Part shown: positions 9,055 through 18,180 of the stretch, piece after piece | How positions within the stretch are numbered: position 1 is the first letter of the stretch | How the letters are laid out: every line of letters begins with the position of its first letter | Made by a program: the position numbers and the translations under genes | The notes under the pieces: generated by a model | The model's input: only the letters and a program-made list of their open reading frames with translations | What the model was told of the DNA's origin: nothing | Databases searched by the model: none | Assembly (NCBI GenBank): GCA_963766195.1 | Contig: CAVXYY010000004.1 | Span: forward strand, 248,001-312,000 | From: JAHEFT01 sp963766195 | GTDB lineage: Bacteria; Pseudomonadota; Gammaproteobacteria; Xanthomonadales; SZUA-36 | Direction: 5' to 3' | DNA: 64,000 nt

Positions 9055-10937
9055 GTGGATGGCCCTTGTTCTATGGATTCAATATGTCCAACGATGGAAT
9101 TGTATATATCATTTGGCCGCAGCGGCTGTCCCGGCACACTGGTCCAGCAATCGAGGTTAACCAGGGTATGCGCGCGCAGCAGCCAGCACAGTTGACCGTA
9201 GCGTCGCGTCTCCTCGGTGATGTACGGGTCGCCCACCCTGTCTGAGTAATTGATCTCAACCGTGATGACCTTCCTGAACTTGCTGAAGATGGCCTTCAAA
9301 CCCGGCTCAAACGGTGACAGGAAGGATAATTGGCAGGACGAGACCTTGCGGCCTTCCGCCCTGGCGCGGTCCACTGCTTCTTCGATGGCGCCCTGGGTTG
9401 AGCCCCAGCCAACGACCAGCAAATCTCCTTCCTCATCACCATAGACCGGAGGGGGCATCAGGGTGGACTGGAATACGGCCATTTTGCGGCTGCGCATGCG
9501 CTGTCCGCGTTCGTTGCTCCCGGGATCGTAGGAGACAAGACTTGCTTCATCGTGCGCCAGTCCCGTCACCGTATGCTGGCCGCCCGGAGTGCCCGGAATA
9601 ATACGTCTTGACATGCCTGTTTCAGGATCCCAGTCATAGGGCCGCAAGCCCTCAGGTATGGGTGAAAGATCGACGGGTTCCCCCTGCCAGCGAACGTCGA
9701 AGTCGGGACGGGTGAACTGCTGCACACCGGTCGCCAGGTTGGCGTCGGTCAGCACGATGACCACGCAGCGGAAGGTCTCCGCGATGCGGCGTGCGGTGAT
9801 CATGGAATGGAAACATTCCTCGATGGTTCGCGGCGCAATGACCACGCGCGGGGCGTCACCGTGTTGCCCGTAAATCGCAGCCAGCAGATCGGATTGCTCT
9901 ACCTTGGTCGGCAAGCCTGTCGATGGCCCGCCGCGCTGGACATCCAGCACGACCAGCGGGACCTCGACCATGATGGCCAGCCCCAGGAACTCTGTTTTGA
10001 GCGCCATGCCGGGTCCGGAAGTCACGGTCAGCGCCACCTTGCCGCCATAGGACGCGCCGAGCGCCACGCCGGCGGCTGCGATTTCGTCTTCCGCCTGGTG
10101 CACCATGCCGCCGTAGGATTCAAAAATGGCGGACAGTTCATGCGATACCGAGGTAGCCGGCGTGATGGGATACATGGCGCAAATCTCCATGCCCGCGGCG
10201 ATGGCGCCCAACGCGGCGGCCTGGTTGCCGTTCATCACCACCCGTTCTTCTTCCGTTGGTATCGATTCAATGTGGAACTGGAAATCCAGGTTCTCGCGCG
10301 CCCAGGCCATTCCGTGCTTAACCAGTTCGATGTTGAGCTCGGTAATTTTGGCTGCCTTTTTTTTGAAAATCTGGGCGATCTGCCGTTCGATGATGGAAAG
10401 ATCACGCTGGTAGATCTCCGCGAGAATACCCAGCGCAAACATGTTCTTGCCAACCTTGGGATTGTCGATGATTTTTGCAGTCTCTTCCTCGATCGGCACC
10501 ATGACAAAGCGGTAATTTTTCGAGGACATCTCCTCCATGGCCGCGGCGTACTCCTGCCGGATCGCCTCTTCCTCGTGGTTTGCCCACATGCTTTCCAACA
10601 GAATGATGCAATCATCCTGCATTGACTTAAGCCGGTGGCGTGAGAGGAGCACCTGTTCATTGAAGGCCATGACCAGCTTTGACTGGTCGCCCCAGTTGGT
10701 TATGTTTTTTGTGCCGAATCGAATGATGTTTCCTGAAGTGCTGGTGACGTGCCTCTGCGGGGGCTCGATTTCAGCCGGGATAATCTCCACCGTCCAGACC
10801 CCGTTACCCATCTTGGCGCAGGTCTGGCCAAATATCTGGGCGCATTTTTGAGCACCTTCACCCGAATTGGTAACGATCTCGACGGTATGTTCAGGAACCG
10901 CTGAAATATTTATTCTTTGGTCATCCATTCTGTTCAT
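9051..10937 (-). CDS. korA: 2-oxoacid:ferredoxin oxidoreductase, fused gamma-alpha subunit
   Basis: This is the alpha subunit, with the gamma domain fused at its N-terminus (about residues 1-200: SGEGAQKCAQIFG, GNGVWTVEIIPAE), as in KorA/VorA-type enzymes. The alpha part carries MYPITPATS near residue 255 and QAEDEIAAAGVALGASYGG, then a C-terminal domain ending in EINYSDRVGDPYI. With KorB it would oxidise 2-oxoglutarate or another 2-oxoacid to the acyl-CoA and reduce ferredoxin. The start is uncertain: ATG at 10937 or 10928 (MDDQRINIS) suits the family; an upstream GTG at 11015 also keeps the frame open but lacks a ribosome site. It is the first gene of the operon, downstream of a REP pair. 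Confidence 0.9.
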   Translation of the reverse strand: MNRMDDQRINISAVPEHTVEIVTNSGEGAQKCAQIFGQTCAKMGNGVWTVEIIPAEIEPPQRHVTSTSGNIIRFGTKNITNWGDQSKLVMAFNEQVLLSRHRLKSMQDDCIILLESMWANHEEEAIRQEYAAAMEEMSSKNYRFVMVPIEEETAKIIDNPKVGKNMFALGILAEIYQRDLSIIERQIAQIFKKKAAKITELNIELVKHGMAWARENLDFQFHIESIPTEEERVVMNGNQAAALGAIAAGMEICAMYPITPATSVSHELSAIFESYGGMVHQAEDEIAAAGVALGASYGGKVALTVTSGPGMALKTEFLGLAIMVEVPLVVLDVQRGGPSTGLPTKVEQSDLLAAIYGQHGDAPRVVIAPRTIEECFHSMITARRIAETFRCVVIVLTDANLATGVQQFTRPDFDVRWQGEPVDLSPIPEGLRPYDWDPETGMSRRIIPGTPGGQHTVTGLAHDEASLVSYDPGSNERGQRMRSRKMAVFQSTLMPPPVYGDEEGDLLVVGWGSTQGAIEEAVDRARAEGRKVSSCQLSFLSPFEPGLKAIFSKFRKVITVEINYSDRVGDPYITEETRRYGQLCWLLRAHTLVNLDCWTSVPGQPLRPNDIYNSIVGHIESIEQGPST

Positions 10938-11079
10938 TTTCCCATTTGCAACGACGTTTGCGATCCGCGCCAGCCGGGTTGATCCGGCCTTTTTGAGAAG
11001 ATTCTCATTTGGCACTTCAAATATTCATGAATAGTAGGGCATCAATTATGGCGGCCAGTTGATTCTGGTCAAGCGATGG

Positions 11080-11137
11080 GTAGGAGCGAATTCATTCGCG
11101 GCTATTAATGACCATTCGCGAATGAATTCGCTCCTAC
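11080..11137. repeat. REP pair (REPIN-like inverted repeat), GTAGGAGCG family
   Basis: Two perfect 21-nt arms, 11080-11100 and 11117-11137, face each other across a 16-nt loop. Each arm has the head GTAGGAGCG followed by a small palindrome (GCGAA TTCA TTCGC), the organisation of bacterial REP sequences. The right arm supplies the TAG stop of the aminotransferase gene. The element lies between that gene and the korA operon on the same strand and could weaken read-through. A diverged pair of the same type lies at 56545-56616. Confidence 0.85.
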
Positions 11138-12284
11138 GCACCTGGCTTATAAACGCTGATGCAGCTTTCACGGTTCAGCCAGTCTTCAAATTTACCCAGG
11201 GCATGCGGCAAATCCGTCCCGGCCCAGACCAATGCGCATGTGCTGGTCGTCACCGCCGAGCATGTCCGCAGACTGGATGAGGATGCCTTCCTCTTTCGCC
11301 AGTTTTTCGGAAACCGCGGATACCGATGGCACGTTATAACCGACCAGCGCCGTCGATCCCGCGGCATGGGCGTCGCCAGCTGAACAATTCTGGCCAGCGG
11401 GCGAAAAATGCATCAGCCAGTTTCATGTTTTGTGCGATGCGGTTGATATTCCTCTCCCGCAGCGATTTGCCCGCCCGGAGGGCAAGCGACGCCAGGTACT
11501 CCGTGGGTCCCGGGGGGCAGATGCTGGTGTAGAACTTCCAGTTCATGAGGTTCTCGCGCAGGGTTTCATCCCGAACGATCAGCCAGCCACAGCGCAGGCC
11601 GGGCAGGCCATAGGTCTTGGAAAGACCGGACAGGACGATGGCGTTTTTCGTCACGTCTGCCGCAGACGGAACCGGAGTCACGCCAGGTTGCACCAGCCCG
11701 AAATACATCTCGTCCGAGAACATCAGCAGGCCATGCTGATCAATCAGCGAGACCAGTTGTTGCTGAAACCCGGGTGTGGGGAGATAGCCAGTCGGATTGT
11801 GGGGGAAATTGACGACCACCAGCCGGGTCTTTGCTGTCAGTAGCCGGCGGAATTCATCCAGGTCCAGTTCCCATGAGGTCGCAGTTGGCATGAACGCCCA
11901 GCGCTTGACCTGGGCTGCGCCGGCGACGTGCTCGAACATCCTGATCAGCGCGTCATAGGCCGGCGTGAGGACGATGACTTCATCACCGGGCTCGAGCAGG
12001 GCCCGCGCCGCCAGGTAAATGCCCTCGACCGGAGTACCCAGCACCATCACGTCATCCGCGTTCACGGCGTTGTGCAGAGATGCAATGGATCGACGCAATT
12101 CCGGATTACCCTGCGGTTCCGTGTATCCGAGTCGAAGTTCGGACAGATGCTCCGGCGGTTCCCCTGCAAGCGCAAGGAGTTCGGATATTGAAAGGGACTC
12201 GCAGTCGGAATTGCACAACTGGTATGGTGTGCTGAATTCGTGGCGGGCGAAAAAGTGTTCCGTTTCGAAAGATGCAATTCTCAT
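11134..12284 (-). CDS. PLP-dependent class I/II aminotransferase; two frame breaks
   Basis: This fold-type I aminotransferase moves an amino group between an amino acid and a 2-oxoacid. Seen: NFPHNPTGYLP, SDEMYFGL with the cofactor-binding aspartate, and LSGLSKTYGLPGLRCGW, in which the lysine would hold PLP. Two extra bases break the frame at about 11367 and 11211 (CAAAT). Removing them gives 382 aa ending DWLNRESCISVYKPGA. The stop TAG lies in the REP arm. It is divergent from the transporter operon to the right; a shared amino-acid catabolic task is inference. The substrate is unknown. Confidence 0.8.
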
Positions 12285-13607
12285 GCATTGTATAATATCG
12301 TCCGGTTACCCTGTCCAGGCAAGGAGATCGTCATCGGGACCAACAGCATCGATTCCTCCCGGGGTTGGCAGCGACGGCACACCGTGGTGCTGCTGTGTTT
12401 TTTTGCCACGTTCATCTGCTACATCGATCGCGTCAATATTTCGGTGGCTATCATCCCGATGGCGGCGCAATTCGGCTGGTCGGACACCGAACGGGGGATC
12501 GTGCTTTCTTCGTTTTTTGTTGGTTACCTGATCACGCAGATCCTGGGCGGTTCACTGGCTGCGCGCCTCGGCGGCAAGGCCGTTCTCGGCTTCGGCGTGC
12601 TGTGGTGGTCGCTGTTCACGCTGCTCACGCCCCTTTCTGCGCTGACGTCATTTCCCGTCCTGATCGCCGCCCGAATCCTGATGGGGCTGGGCGAGGGCGT
12701 CGCGTTTCCGGCAACGTATAACCTGCTGGGCCGTTGGGTGCCACCGGAGGAGCGAAGCCGGGCAGCATCTTTTAACCTGAGCGCCATTCCCATGGGCACA
12801 CTGGCCGCCGTCTCGACAACGCCGGTCATCGCGTTGACCTGGGGCTGGCCCGCGGTTTTCTATATATTTGGCGCCGTGGGTTTTATCTGGTTTGCTTTTT
12901 GGTGGCGGTTGGCGTCGGACAGGCCGGCTATTCACCCGCCTTCGCGCCTGACCGCCCAGCAAGCAGTAACTGCTGCGGCAGCCGATGCGGAAGAAAGAAA
13001 GGTGCCCTGGCGACGGATAATGCGGCAGAGACCGGTGTGGGCGATCATCGTCGCTCATTTCTGCAACAACTGGGGGCTCTATGTATTGCTGGCGTGGTTG
13101 CCCAGCTACTTTTCATCCCAGTTGGGGATCAACCTGCGGGCGGTATGGATCTACGTCAGCCTGCCCTGGATCGCCAATTTCCTGGTAGCGAACCTGGCCG
13201 GCTGGATGGGTGACCGGATGGTTATCGCCGGAATGTCCGTGACTTTTGTGCGCAAAGCGCTGCAGGTGGTCGGTTCAGCCGGGCCGGCGATCGCATTGAT
13301 CGCGTTGGCCGGAACCAGCAACCCCGATACGGCCGTCACACTGCTCACGATAGCCTTGGGCCTGGGCGCATTTTCCTACGCGGGCTTCGCTTCGAACCAC
13401 CTGGATATTTCGCCCCACCATGCCGGAGCCATTTTTGGAATTTCAAATACGGCCGGGACGATTCCCGGCATCATCGGCGTGGCGTTGACCGGCGTTTTGG
13501 TGGACCATACCGGCAGTTACGCATCGGCGTTTTACGTAACCGCCGGCATCTATTTCTTCGGCCTGTTTTTCTACCTCGCGTTCGGCACGGGTAAGAAAAT
13601 CATTTAG
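12240..13607 (+). CDS. MFS transporter, anion:cation symporter (ACS) type
   Basis: This carrier of about 12 helices has the ACS-family pattern: CYIDRVNISVAIIPMAAQ after helix 1, and GEGVAFPATYNLLGRW with the conserved GEG in helix 4. Family members import organic anions such as hexuronates, phthalates or hydroxy acids with protons or sodium. The start is unclear. The outermost in-frame GTG (12240) lies inside the divergent aminotransferase gene, while a strong AAGGAG at 12321 sits 6 nt before an in-frame ATC (12333), and no ATG occurs before helix 1. Translation probably begins near 12333. It heads a tight operon with an FAD oxidase 15 bp downstream. Confidence 0.85.
   Translation: MAGEKVFRFERCNSHALYNIVRLPCPGKEIVIGTNSIDSSRGWQRRHTVVLLCFFATFICYIDRVNISVAIIPMAAQFGWSDTERGIVLSSFFVGYLITQILGGSLAARLGGKAVLGFGVLWWSLFTLLTPLSALTSFPVLIAARILMGLGEGVAFPATYNLLGRWVPPEERSRAASFNLSAIPMGTLAAVSTTPVIALTWGWPAVFYIFGAVGFIWFAFWWRLASDRPAIHPPSRLTAQQAVTAAAADAEERKVPWRRIMRQRPVWAIIVAHFCNNWGLYVLLAWLPSYFSSQLGINLRAVWIYVSLPWIANFLVANLAGWMGDRMVIAGMSVTFVRKALQVVGSAGPAIALIALAGTSNPDTAVTLLTIALGLGAFSYAGFASNHLDISPHHAGAIFGISNTAGTIPGIIGVALTGVLVDHTGSYASAFYVTAGIYFFGLFFYLAFGTGKKII
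12291..12296 (+). promoter_or_regulatory. Candidate -10 box for the MFS/oxidase operon
   Basis: A perfect TATAAT lies in the context CATTGTATAATATC just outside the divergent aminotransferase start. The same CATTGTATAAT string precedes icd at 63790-63799. No good -35 element is visible at 16-18 bp. An AAGGAG ribosome site follows at 12321-12326. Confidence 0.4.
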
Positions 13608-13622
13608 GGAATAAAACAAAAA

Positions 13623-14759
13623 GTGACCGGAAGTATCCAGACATCAGACATCATCGTCATCGGCGCCGGAATCGCCGGGGTTTCCGCCGCTGCTGAACTG
13701 GCGGCAGACGCGAGCGTCACGGTATTGGAAATGGAGCAGCAACCGGGCTACCACGCGACCGGGCGATCCGCTGCCTACTTTGCAGCTGCTTATGGCAAGA
13801 AGGTCATCCAGGAAATCACCGCTTGCTGCGAACCGTTCCTGCGTGACCCCCCGGACGGCTTTACTGAAGTGGAGTTGTTCCGGCCGCGGGACTGCATGTA
13901 TTTCGGCCGGGAGGATCAGGTTGAAAAACTGCTCGCGATGCAGGCGGAAAATCCACGCCTGCAATTTGTCGATGCCCGGACCGTCTGCGAGCGAGTGCCG
14001 GTTTTGTCACCGGACTATATCCACGGTGCGATGTGGGACCCAAAAGGCGGCGACCTGGATGTGGATGCGCTGTTACAGGGCTTCCTGCGGCAGTTCCGCA
14101 GGCGCGGCGGAAAATTGCTGGCGGACCATTGCGTCACTGGCCTGGAACGGCAGGCGTCTGCGTGGAAAGTGACCGCTGGCGGTCAACAGTTCGAGGCGGC
14201 CGTGGTCGTCAATGCTGCCGGCGCATGGGTGGAGCGGGTTGCAGCGATGGCCGGGCTGGGTTCACTCGGTATTCAGCCGCTGCGGCGAACGGCGTTGACG
14301 ATCCCCGCGCCCGACGGGGTGGACGTCAGGGACTGGCCGGAAATGGTGGACGCTGACGAGGAATTTTATTTCAAACCCGATGCGGGACAGATCCTGATCT
14401 CGCCGGCGGACGAAACCCCCTCCGATCCCTGTGATGCACAACCCGAAGAACTGGATGTCGCGACCGGTGTGTACCGTTTTGAACTGGCGACCGGACTGGA
14501 TATCCGGCGGGTCACCCACAGTTGGGCGGGTTTGCGCACTTTTGCCCCGGACCGCGTTCTCGTTGCCGGGCTTGACCCGCGCAGCGAAGGATTTTTCTGG
14601 CTGGCGGGGCAGGGCGGTTACGGTGTTATGTGCTCAGCAGCCATGGCCAGTCTGACACGGTTCCTGCTGACCGGTACCGAGCCGGAAGGTGAGTTCGAAG
14701 CAGTGAAAAAGTATATTGACGATGTGGCGCCTGACCGACTACTGGATACCCCTTTATGA
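13623..14759 (+). CDS. FAD-dependent amine/amino-acid oxidoreductase (DAO family)
   Basis: This 378-aa glycine oxidase/D-amino-acid dehydrogenase-like flavoprotein starts with GTG. The N-terminal Rossmann motif is IIVIGAGIAGVSAAAELA. A mid-region NAAGAWVERVAAMAG and the C-terminal WAGLRTFAPD and GQGGYGVM motifs match the DAO fold, where the last one closes over the flavin. It would oxidise an amino or imino acid to the oxo acid. It overlaps the next gene by 4 nt. Association with a transporter and an aminotransferase fits amino-acid catabolism, but the substrate cannot be named. Confidence 0.85.
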   Translation: MTGSIQTSDIIVIGAGIAGVSAAAELAADASVTVLEMEQQPGYHATGRSAAYFAAAYGKKVIQEITACCEPFLRDPPDGFTEVELFRPRDCMYFGREDQVEKLLAMQAENPRLQFVDARTVCERVPVLSPDYIHGAMWDPKGGDLDVDALLQGFLRQFRRRGGKLLADHCVTGLERQASAWKVTAGGQQFEAAVVVNAAGAWVERVAAMAGLGSLGIQPLRRTALTIPAPDGVDVRDWPEMVDADEEFYFKPDAGQILISPADETPSDPCDAQPEELDVATGVYRFELATGLDIRRVTHSWAGLRTFAPDRVLVAGLDPRSEGFFWLAGQGGYGVMCSAAMASLTRFLLTGTEPEGEFEAVKKYIDDVAPDRLLDTPL

Positions 14760-16036
14760 AAAACCCGATCAAGAAGATGGTTGACATTCGCAATGATGTC
14801 GAACTGAAAGGCCTGATGTGGAGCACCACTTACGGGTTTTTCATCATGTTCTCGTACTACATCCTCAGGGCGGTAAGGGATGAAATTTCCTCGGCGGACC
14901 GGGGCAACCTGCAGATTCTCTGGACCGTGGTTTTTTTCGTGATGCTGATGGCCGTGCCGTTATATTCCTGGGCGGCTTCGAAGTGGTCCAGGGGTGTCTT
15001 CGTGCCCATGGTTAACCGGTTTTTCATCGCCTGCCTGGTATCTTTCTGGCTGTGCCTGATGTTCCTGCCGGAAGCGGCAAGGCCATGGATCGACCGCGTT
15101 TTTTACGTGTGGACCAGCGTGTTCGCACTGTTCGTCGTTACCGTCTTCTGGGGGTTCATGGCGGATTGTTTCGACAACAGCCAGGGCAAACGCCTGTTTG
15201 CGTTCATCGCGGTGGGCAGTTCCATCGGGGGCATGGTGGGTTCTTCGCTGACTGCCGGACTGGCGGAAGTGCTTCCCGCTTTTTCGCTTTTACTGATTGC
15301 CTGCATTCCGCTGGAAATTGCTTCCTGGTGTGCCAAAGTGCTGCATCGACGGTTCGCGACCGGAAATGTACACGTCGCCGGTGAATCCAACCGGGCGATA
15401 ACCGGAAACGCCTGGAGTGGCATGAAAGCGGTATTTTCATCGCCTTACCTGTTGGGAATCGCGACATTTATCCTGTTGATGACATTCGCCTCGACCATCC
15501 TTTACTTTCAACAGGCCAACCTGGTGGCTGACGCGTTCAGCGACCGGGCGGTCCGGACGGCGTTCTTTGCCAAGATCGACCTGGCGGTAAACATTCTGAC
15601 CATTGTTTTCCAGGTTTACCTGACGGCGAGGATCGTCAAGTGGCTGGGCGTGGGGCTGACTCTGGCGATGATACCGATCGCGACTGCAGCCGGTTTCCTG
15701 GCGATGGGCCTGTACCCGACCATCGCGGTGATGGTGGTCGTACAGGTGATTTACCGGACCGGCCGTTACGGACTGACCAAGCCGGCCCGCGAAATGCTGT
15801 GGACGGTGCTCAGCAGGGAAGATAAATACAAGGCCAAGCCTTTCCTCGATGCGGCAGTTTACCGGGGAGGCGACCTGGTAAGCGGCTGGATCTACGCCGG
15901 GCTGGCGGCCGTGGGCCTTTCGATCGGTGCGATCTCGCTGATGGCGGCGCCGATCGCTGCAATCTGGGCGATTCTTGGCCTCAGGCTTGGTTTACGTGAA
16001 GAATTGATGGCAAAAGAACAGGAGGAAACAGAATGA
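14756..16036 (+). CDS. Membrane carrier resembling NTP/NDP-exchange (ATP/ADP translocase, COG3202-like) proteins
   Basis: This 426-aa polytopic protein has about 11-12 hydrophobic segments. Its N-terminal FSYYILRAVRDEIS and FWGFMADCFDNSQGKRLF segments resemble bacterial carriers distantly related to plastid and parasite ATP/ADP translocases; it could equally be called an MFS transporter. The substrate in free-living bacteria is not established. It is translationally coupled on both sides (ATGA overlaps) with an FAD oxidase and an aldo/keto reductase. The family assignment is from remembered sequence pattern and is moderate. Confidence 0.65.
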   Translation: MKNPIKKMVDIRNDVELKGLMWSTTYGFFIMFSYYILRAVRDEISSADRGNLQILWTVVFFVMLMAVPLYSWAASKWSRGVFVPMVNRFFIACLVSFWLCLMFLPEAARPWIDRVFYVWTSVFALFVVTVFWGFMADCFDNSQGKRLFAFIAVGSSIGGMVGSSLTAGLAEVLPAFSLLLIACIPLEIASWCAKVLHRRFATGNVHVAGESNRAITGNAWSGMKAVFSSPYLLGIATFILLMTFASTILYFQQANLVADAFSDRAVRTAFFAKIDLAVNILTIVFQVYLTARIVKWLGVGLTLAMIPIATAAGFLAMGLYPTIAVMVVVQVIYRTGRYGLTKPAREMLWTVLSREDKYKAKPFLDAAVYRGGDLVSGWIYAGLAAVGLSIGAISLMAAPIAAIWAILGLRLGLREELMAKEQEETE

Positions 16037-16953
16037 AATTGTCCCGCAGGGAATTGATCCGGATGGGCGCCGGCGCCTGCCTTGCCCCGGTTGCCGCAAA
16101 ATGGAGCGCATTGGAGGCATCTGGTGTGCCTTTCATCTTCACCACCATTCCTTCGACCGGACAGCAGGTTCCTGCGGTCGGGATCGGTACCGTCGATTTC
16201 CGCGGAAATACGGCGTCCGCAGAGATCGAACCGCTGGGCCGGATACTGGAACTGTTTCATTCACTCGGCGGGCAAGTGATTGACACATCGCCCAATTACG
16301 GAAACTCGGAAGAAGTGCTCGGTTACCTGCTGGACAGGCTGAAACTCCGTGACCAGGTCTTCATGGCGACCAAGGTGGATCGTGAGGACCCGGCAGAGGG
16401 CATCGAACGCATGGAAAGCTCTTTCCGGCAACTCGGAGGGAACATTGACCTGATGCAGGTCCATAACCTGCGCGGCACCGATGCTGAACTGGAAACCCTG
16501 ATGGCTTGGAAAGCGGAGGGCCGGTTCAAGTACATCGGCGTCACTACCCACCGGACCAGCCAGCACCGGGAAATGGAAGAGGTCATGCGCAAATATCCCC
16601 TGGACTTTATCCAGGTCAATTATTCGGTCGCGGACCGGGCCGCTGCCGACCGCATTCTGCCATTGGCTCGTGACCGGGGTATGGCCGCCCTGATCAACCG
16701 CCCTTTTGGTGACGGCGACCTGTTCGGTGTGGTGAAAGGCGTTGAACTTCCCGCCTGGGCTGTGGAATTCGACGCAAACAGCTGGGGCCAGCTATTTCTG
16801 AAATTCATCATTTCGCACCCGGCTGCGACGATTCCGATTCCGGGCATGACCAAGCCACATCACGTTCAGGACAATATGGGCGCAATGACCGGCCGGCTGC
16901 CGGATGATGCACAGCGCAGGCAGATCGAGCAATTCATGGACGCGATCCTGTGA
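16033..16953 (+). CDS. Aldo/keto reductase with a Tat-like leader
   Basis: This 306-aa aldo/keto reductase-fold protein would perform NAD(P)H-dependent carbonyl reduction or alcohol oxidation. Seen: VIDTSPNYGNSEEVLG with the catalytic Asp and Tyr, FMATKVDRED with the lysine, and MQVHNL with the histidine. The N-terminus KLSRRELIRMGAGACLAP looks like a twin-arginine or Sec leader, unusual for an enzyme needing NAD(P). It overlaps both neighbours by 4 nt. The leader may be uncleaved or a remnant; the sequence alone does not decide. Confidence 0.85.
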   Translation: MKLSRRELIRMGAGACLAPVAAKWSALEASGVPFIFTTIPSTGQQVPAVGIGTVDFRGNTASAEIEPLGRILELFHSLGGQVIDTSPNYGNSEEVLGYLLDRLKLRDQVFMATKVDREDPAEGIERMESSFRQLGGNIDLMQVHNLRGTDAELETLMAWKAEGRFKYIGVTTHRTSQHREMEEVMRKYPLDFIQVNYSVADRAAADRILPLARDRGMAALINRPFGDGDLFGVVKGVELPAWAVEFDANSWGQLFLKFIISHPAATIPIPGMTKPHHVQDNMGAMTGRLPDDAQRRQIEQFMDAIL

Positions 16954-18092
16954 AGGCCGTGCGCAGGATTCTCATTGCGGCTTGCCTGTTCAGCCTGTCC
17001 ACAAGTCTGTCATCAGACCCGCTGGGCGAGGAAATGGAACTGCTGCGCTCGTCCGCGGTGCAGAGCATGGTCGAAGAGCTTGGCCTGGTGGAGTCAGGCG
17101 TCCCGGTCCGTGAGTCAGAGGGCTGGAGTCCGCCTGAAAAGGTAGTGGCCAGGGTGAACAAACCGGAGCAGTTGGCAGCCATGCAGGCGGTGGCTCCGGG
17201 TGTCGAAATCGTCGCGGTGACGAGCCGTGAGGAAGCGCTTGCCGAAGTCATTGACGCCCAGGTTTTGCTGGGTTTTTGTGACGAAGAAATCCTGGCGGCG
17301 GCGCCGGAGCTTGCCTGGGTGCAGGTCTACTGGGCCGGGGTGGAAGACTGTGTCAGCATCCCGGGCATGCGCAGCGGGGGCAAAATCCTGACCAACGGGC
17401 AAAGGATTGGCTCGCCGGCTCTGGCGGAACATGCGATCGCGCTGATGATGGCGCTGGCCCGCGGCCTTGACGTCTATCACGCCAGCCAGATGGCTGGCGC
17501 CTGGCAGAGAGAGGCTGACCTGGGGAGCGGAGAATTCCTGGAACTGGAAGGACGCACGGTCCTGGTCGTCGGGCTGGGCGGCATCGGCATGCAGACGGCA
17601 AAGAGGGCGCACGGTTTGGGCATGCGCGTCATCGCAACACGCGGCAGCAGTCGTGAAGGTCCGGCGTATGTCGACTACGTGGGGTTGGCGGATGAAGTCA
17701 ATCAGTTGGCCTCGCAGGCCGATGTAGTGATCAATACAGCGCCATTGACGGAGCAGACGCGCGGCATGTTCAACGCCGAATTTTTTGCGGCGATGAAACC
17801 CACCGCTTACTTTATTTCCGTAGGCCGAGGAGCCAGCACGGTTACGGCGGACCTGATCGCGGCGCTCGAGAAAGGTGAGATAGCCGGTGCCGGACTGGAC
17901 GTCACGGACCCGGAGCCGCTGCCGGAAGGCCACCCGCTTTGGACCACGCCGCGAGTCATCATCACGCCACATACGGCCGGCCGGTCCGACCGCAGCCGCG
18001 ACCGGCTGTTCCTGCTGGTACAGGAAAATCTCCGGCGCTACGTGGCTGGCGATCCGCTGCTCTCCGTGGTGGACATCGAGCGGGGTTATTAA
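16950..18092 (+). CDS. D-2-hydroxyacid dehydrogenase family protein with N-terminal signal peptide
   Basis: This 380-aa D-isomer-specific 2-hydroxyacid dehydrogenase starts with GTG overlapping the upstream stop. The NAD loop is VVGLGGIGMQTAKRAHGLGM. The catalytic triad candidates are Arg in ISVGRGAST, Glu in DPEPLPEGHP and His in ITPHTAGRSD. Residues 1-21 (KAVRRILIAACLFSLSTSLS) form a typical Sec signal peptide, and residues 22-60 are charged spacer. The preceding aldo/keto reductase also has an export-like leader, so two NAD(P)-type enzymes in one operon appear directed out of the cytoplasm. Last gene of the operon; a small GGGAC/GTCCC hairpin follows at 18098-18111. Confidence 0.85.
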   Translation: MKAVRRILIAACLFSLSTSLSSDPLGEEMELLRSSAVQSMVEELGLVESGVPVRESEGWSPPEKVVARVNKPEQLAAMQAVAPGVEIVAVTSREEALAEVIDAQVLLGFCDEEILAAAPELAWVQVYWAGVEDCVSIPGMRSGGKILTNGQRIGSPALAEHAIALMMALARGLDVYHASQMAGAWQREADLGSGEFLELEGRTVLVVGLGGIGMQTAKRAHGLGMRVIATRGSSREGPAYVDYVGLADEVNQLASQADVVINTAPLTEQTRGMFNAEFFAAMKPTAYFISVGRGASTVTADLIAALEKGEIAGAGLDVTDPEPLPEGHPLWTTPRVIITPHTAGRSDRSRDRLFLLVQENLRRYVAGDPLLSVVDIERGY

Positions 18093-18180
18093 CAATGGGG
18101 ACTGAAGTCCCTGAAAATATAGTATGCTATGCGATGAGGAAAACCATAAGCCGTGTGGGAAAACCGGGGAGAGAAAAGTG

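Noticed and set aside
17115..18095. Long antisense open frame over the hydroxyacid dehydrogenase
   Set aside because: High-GC shadow frame; the sense strand has clear catalytic and NAD motifs.
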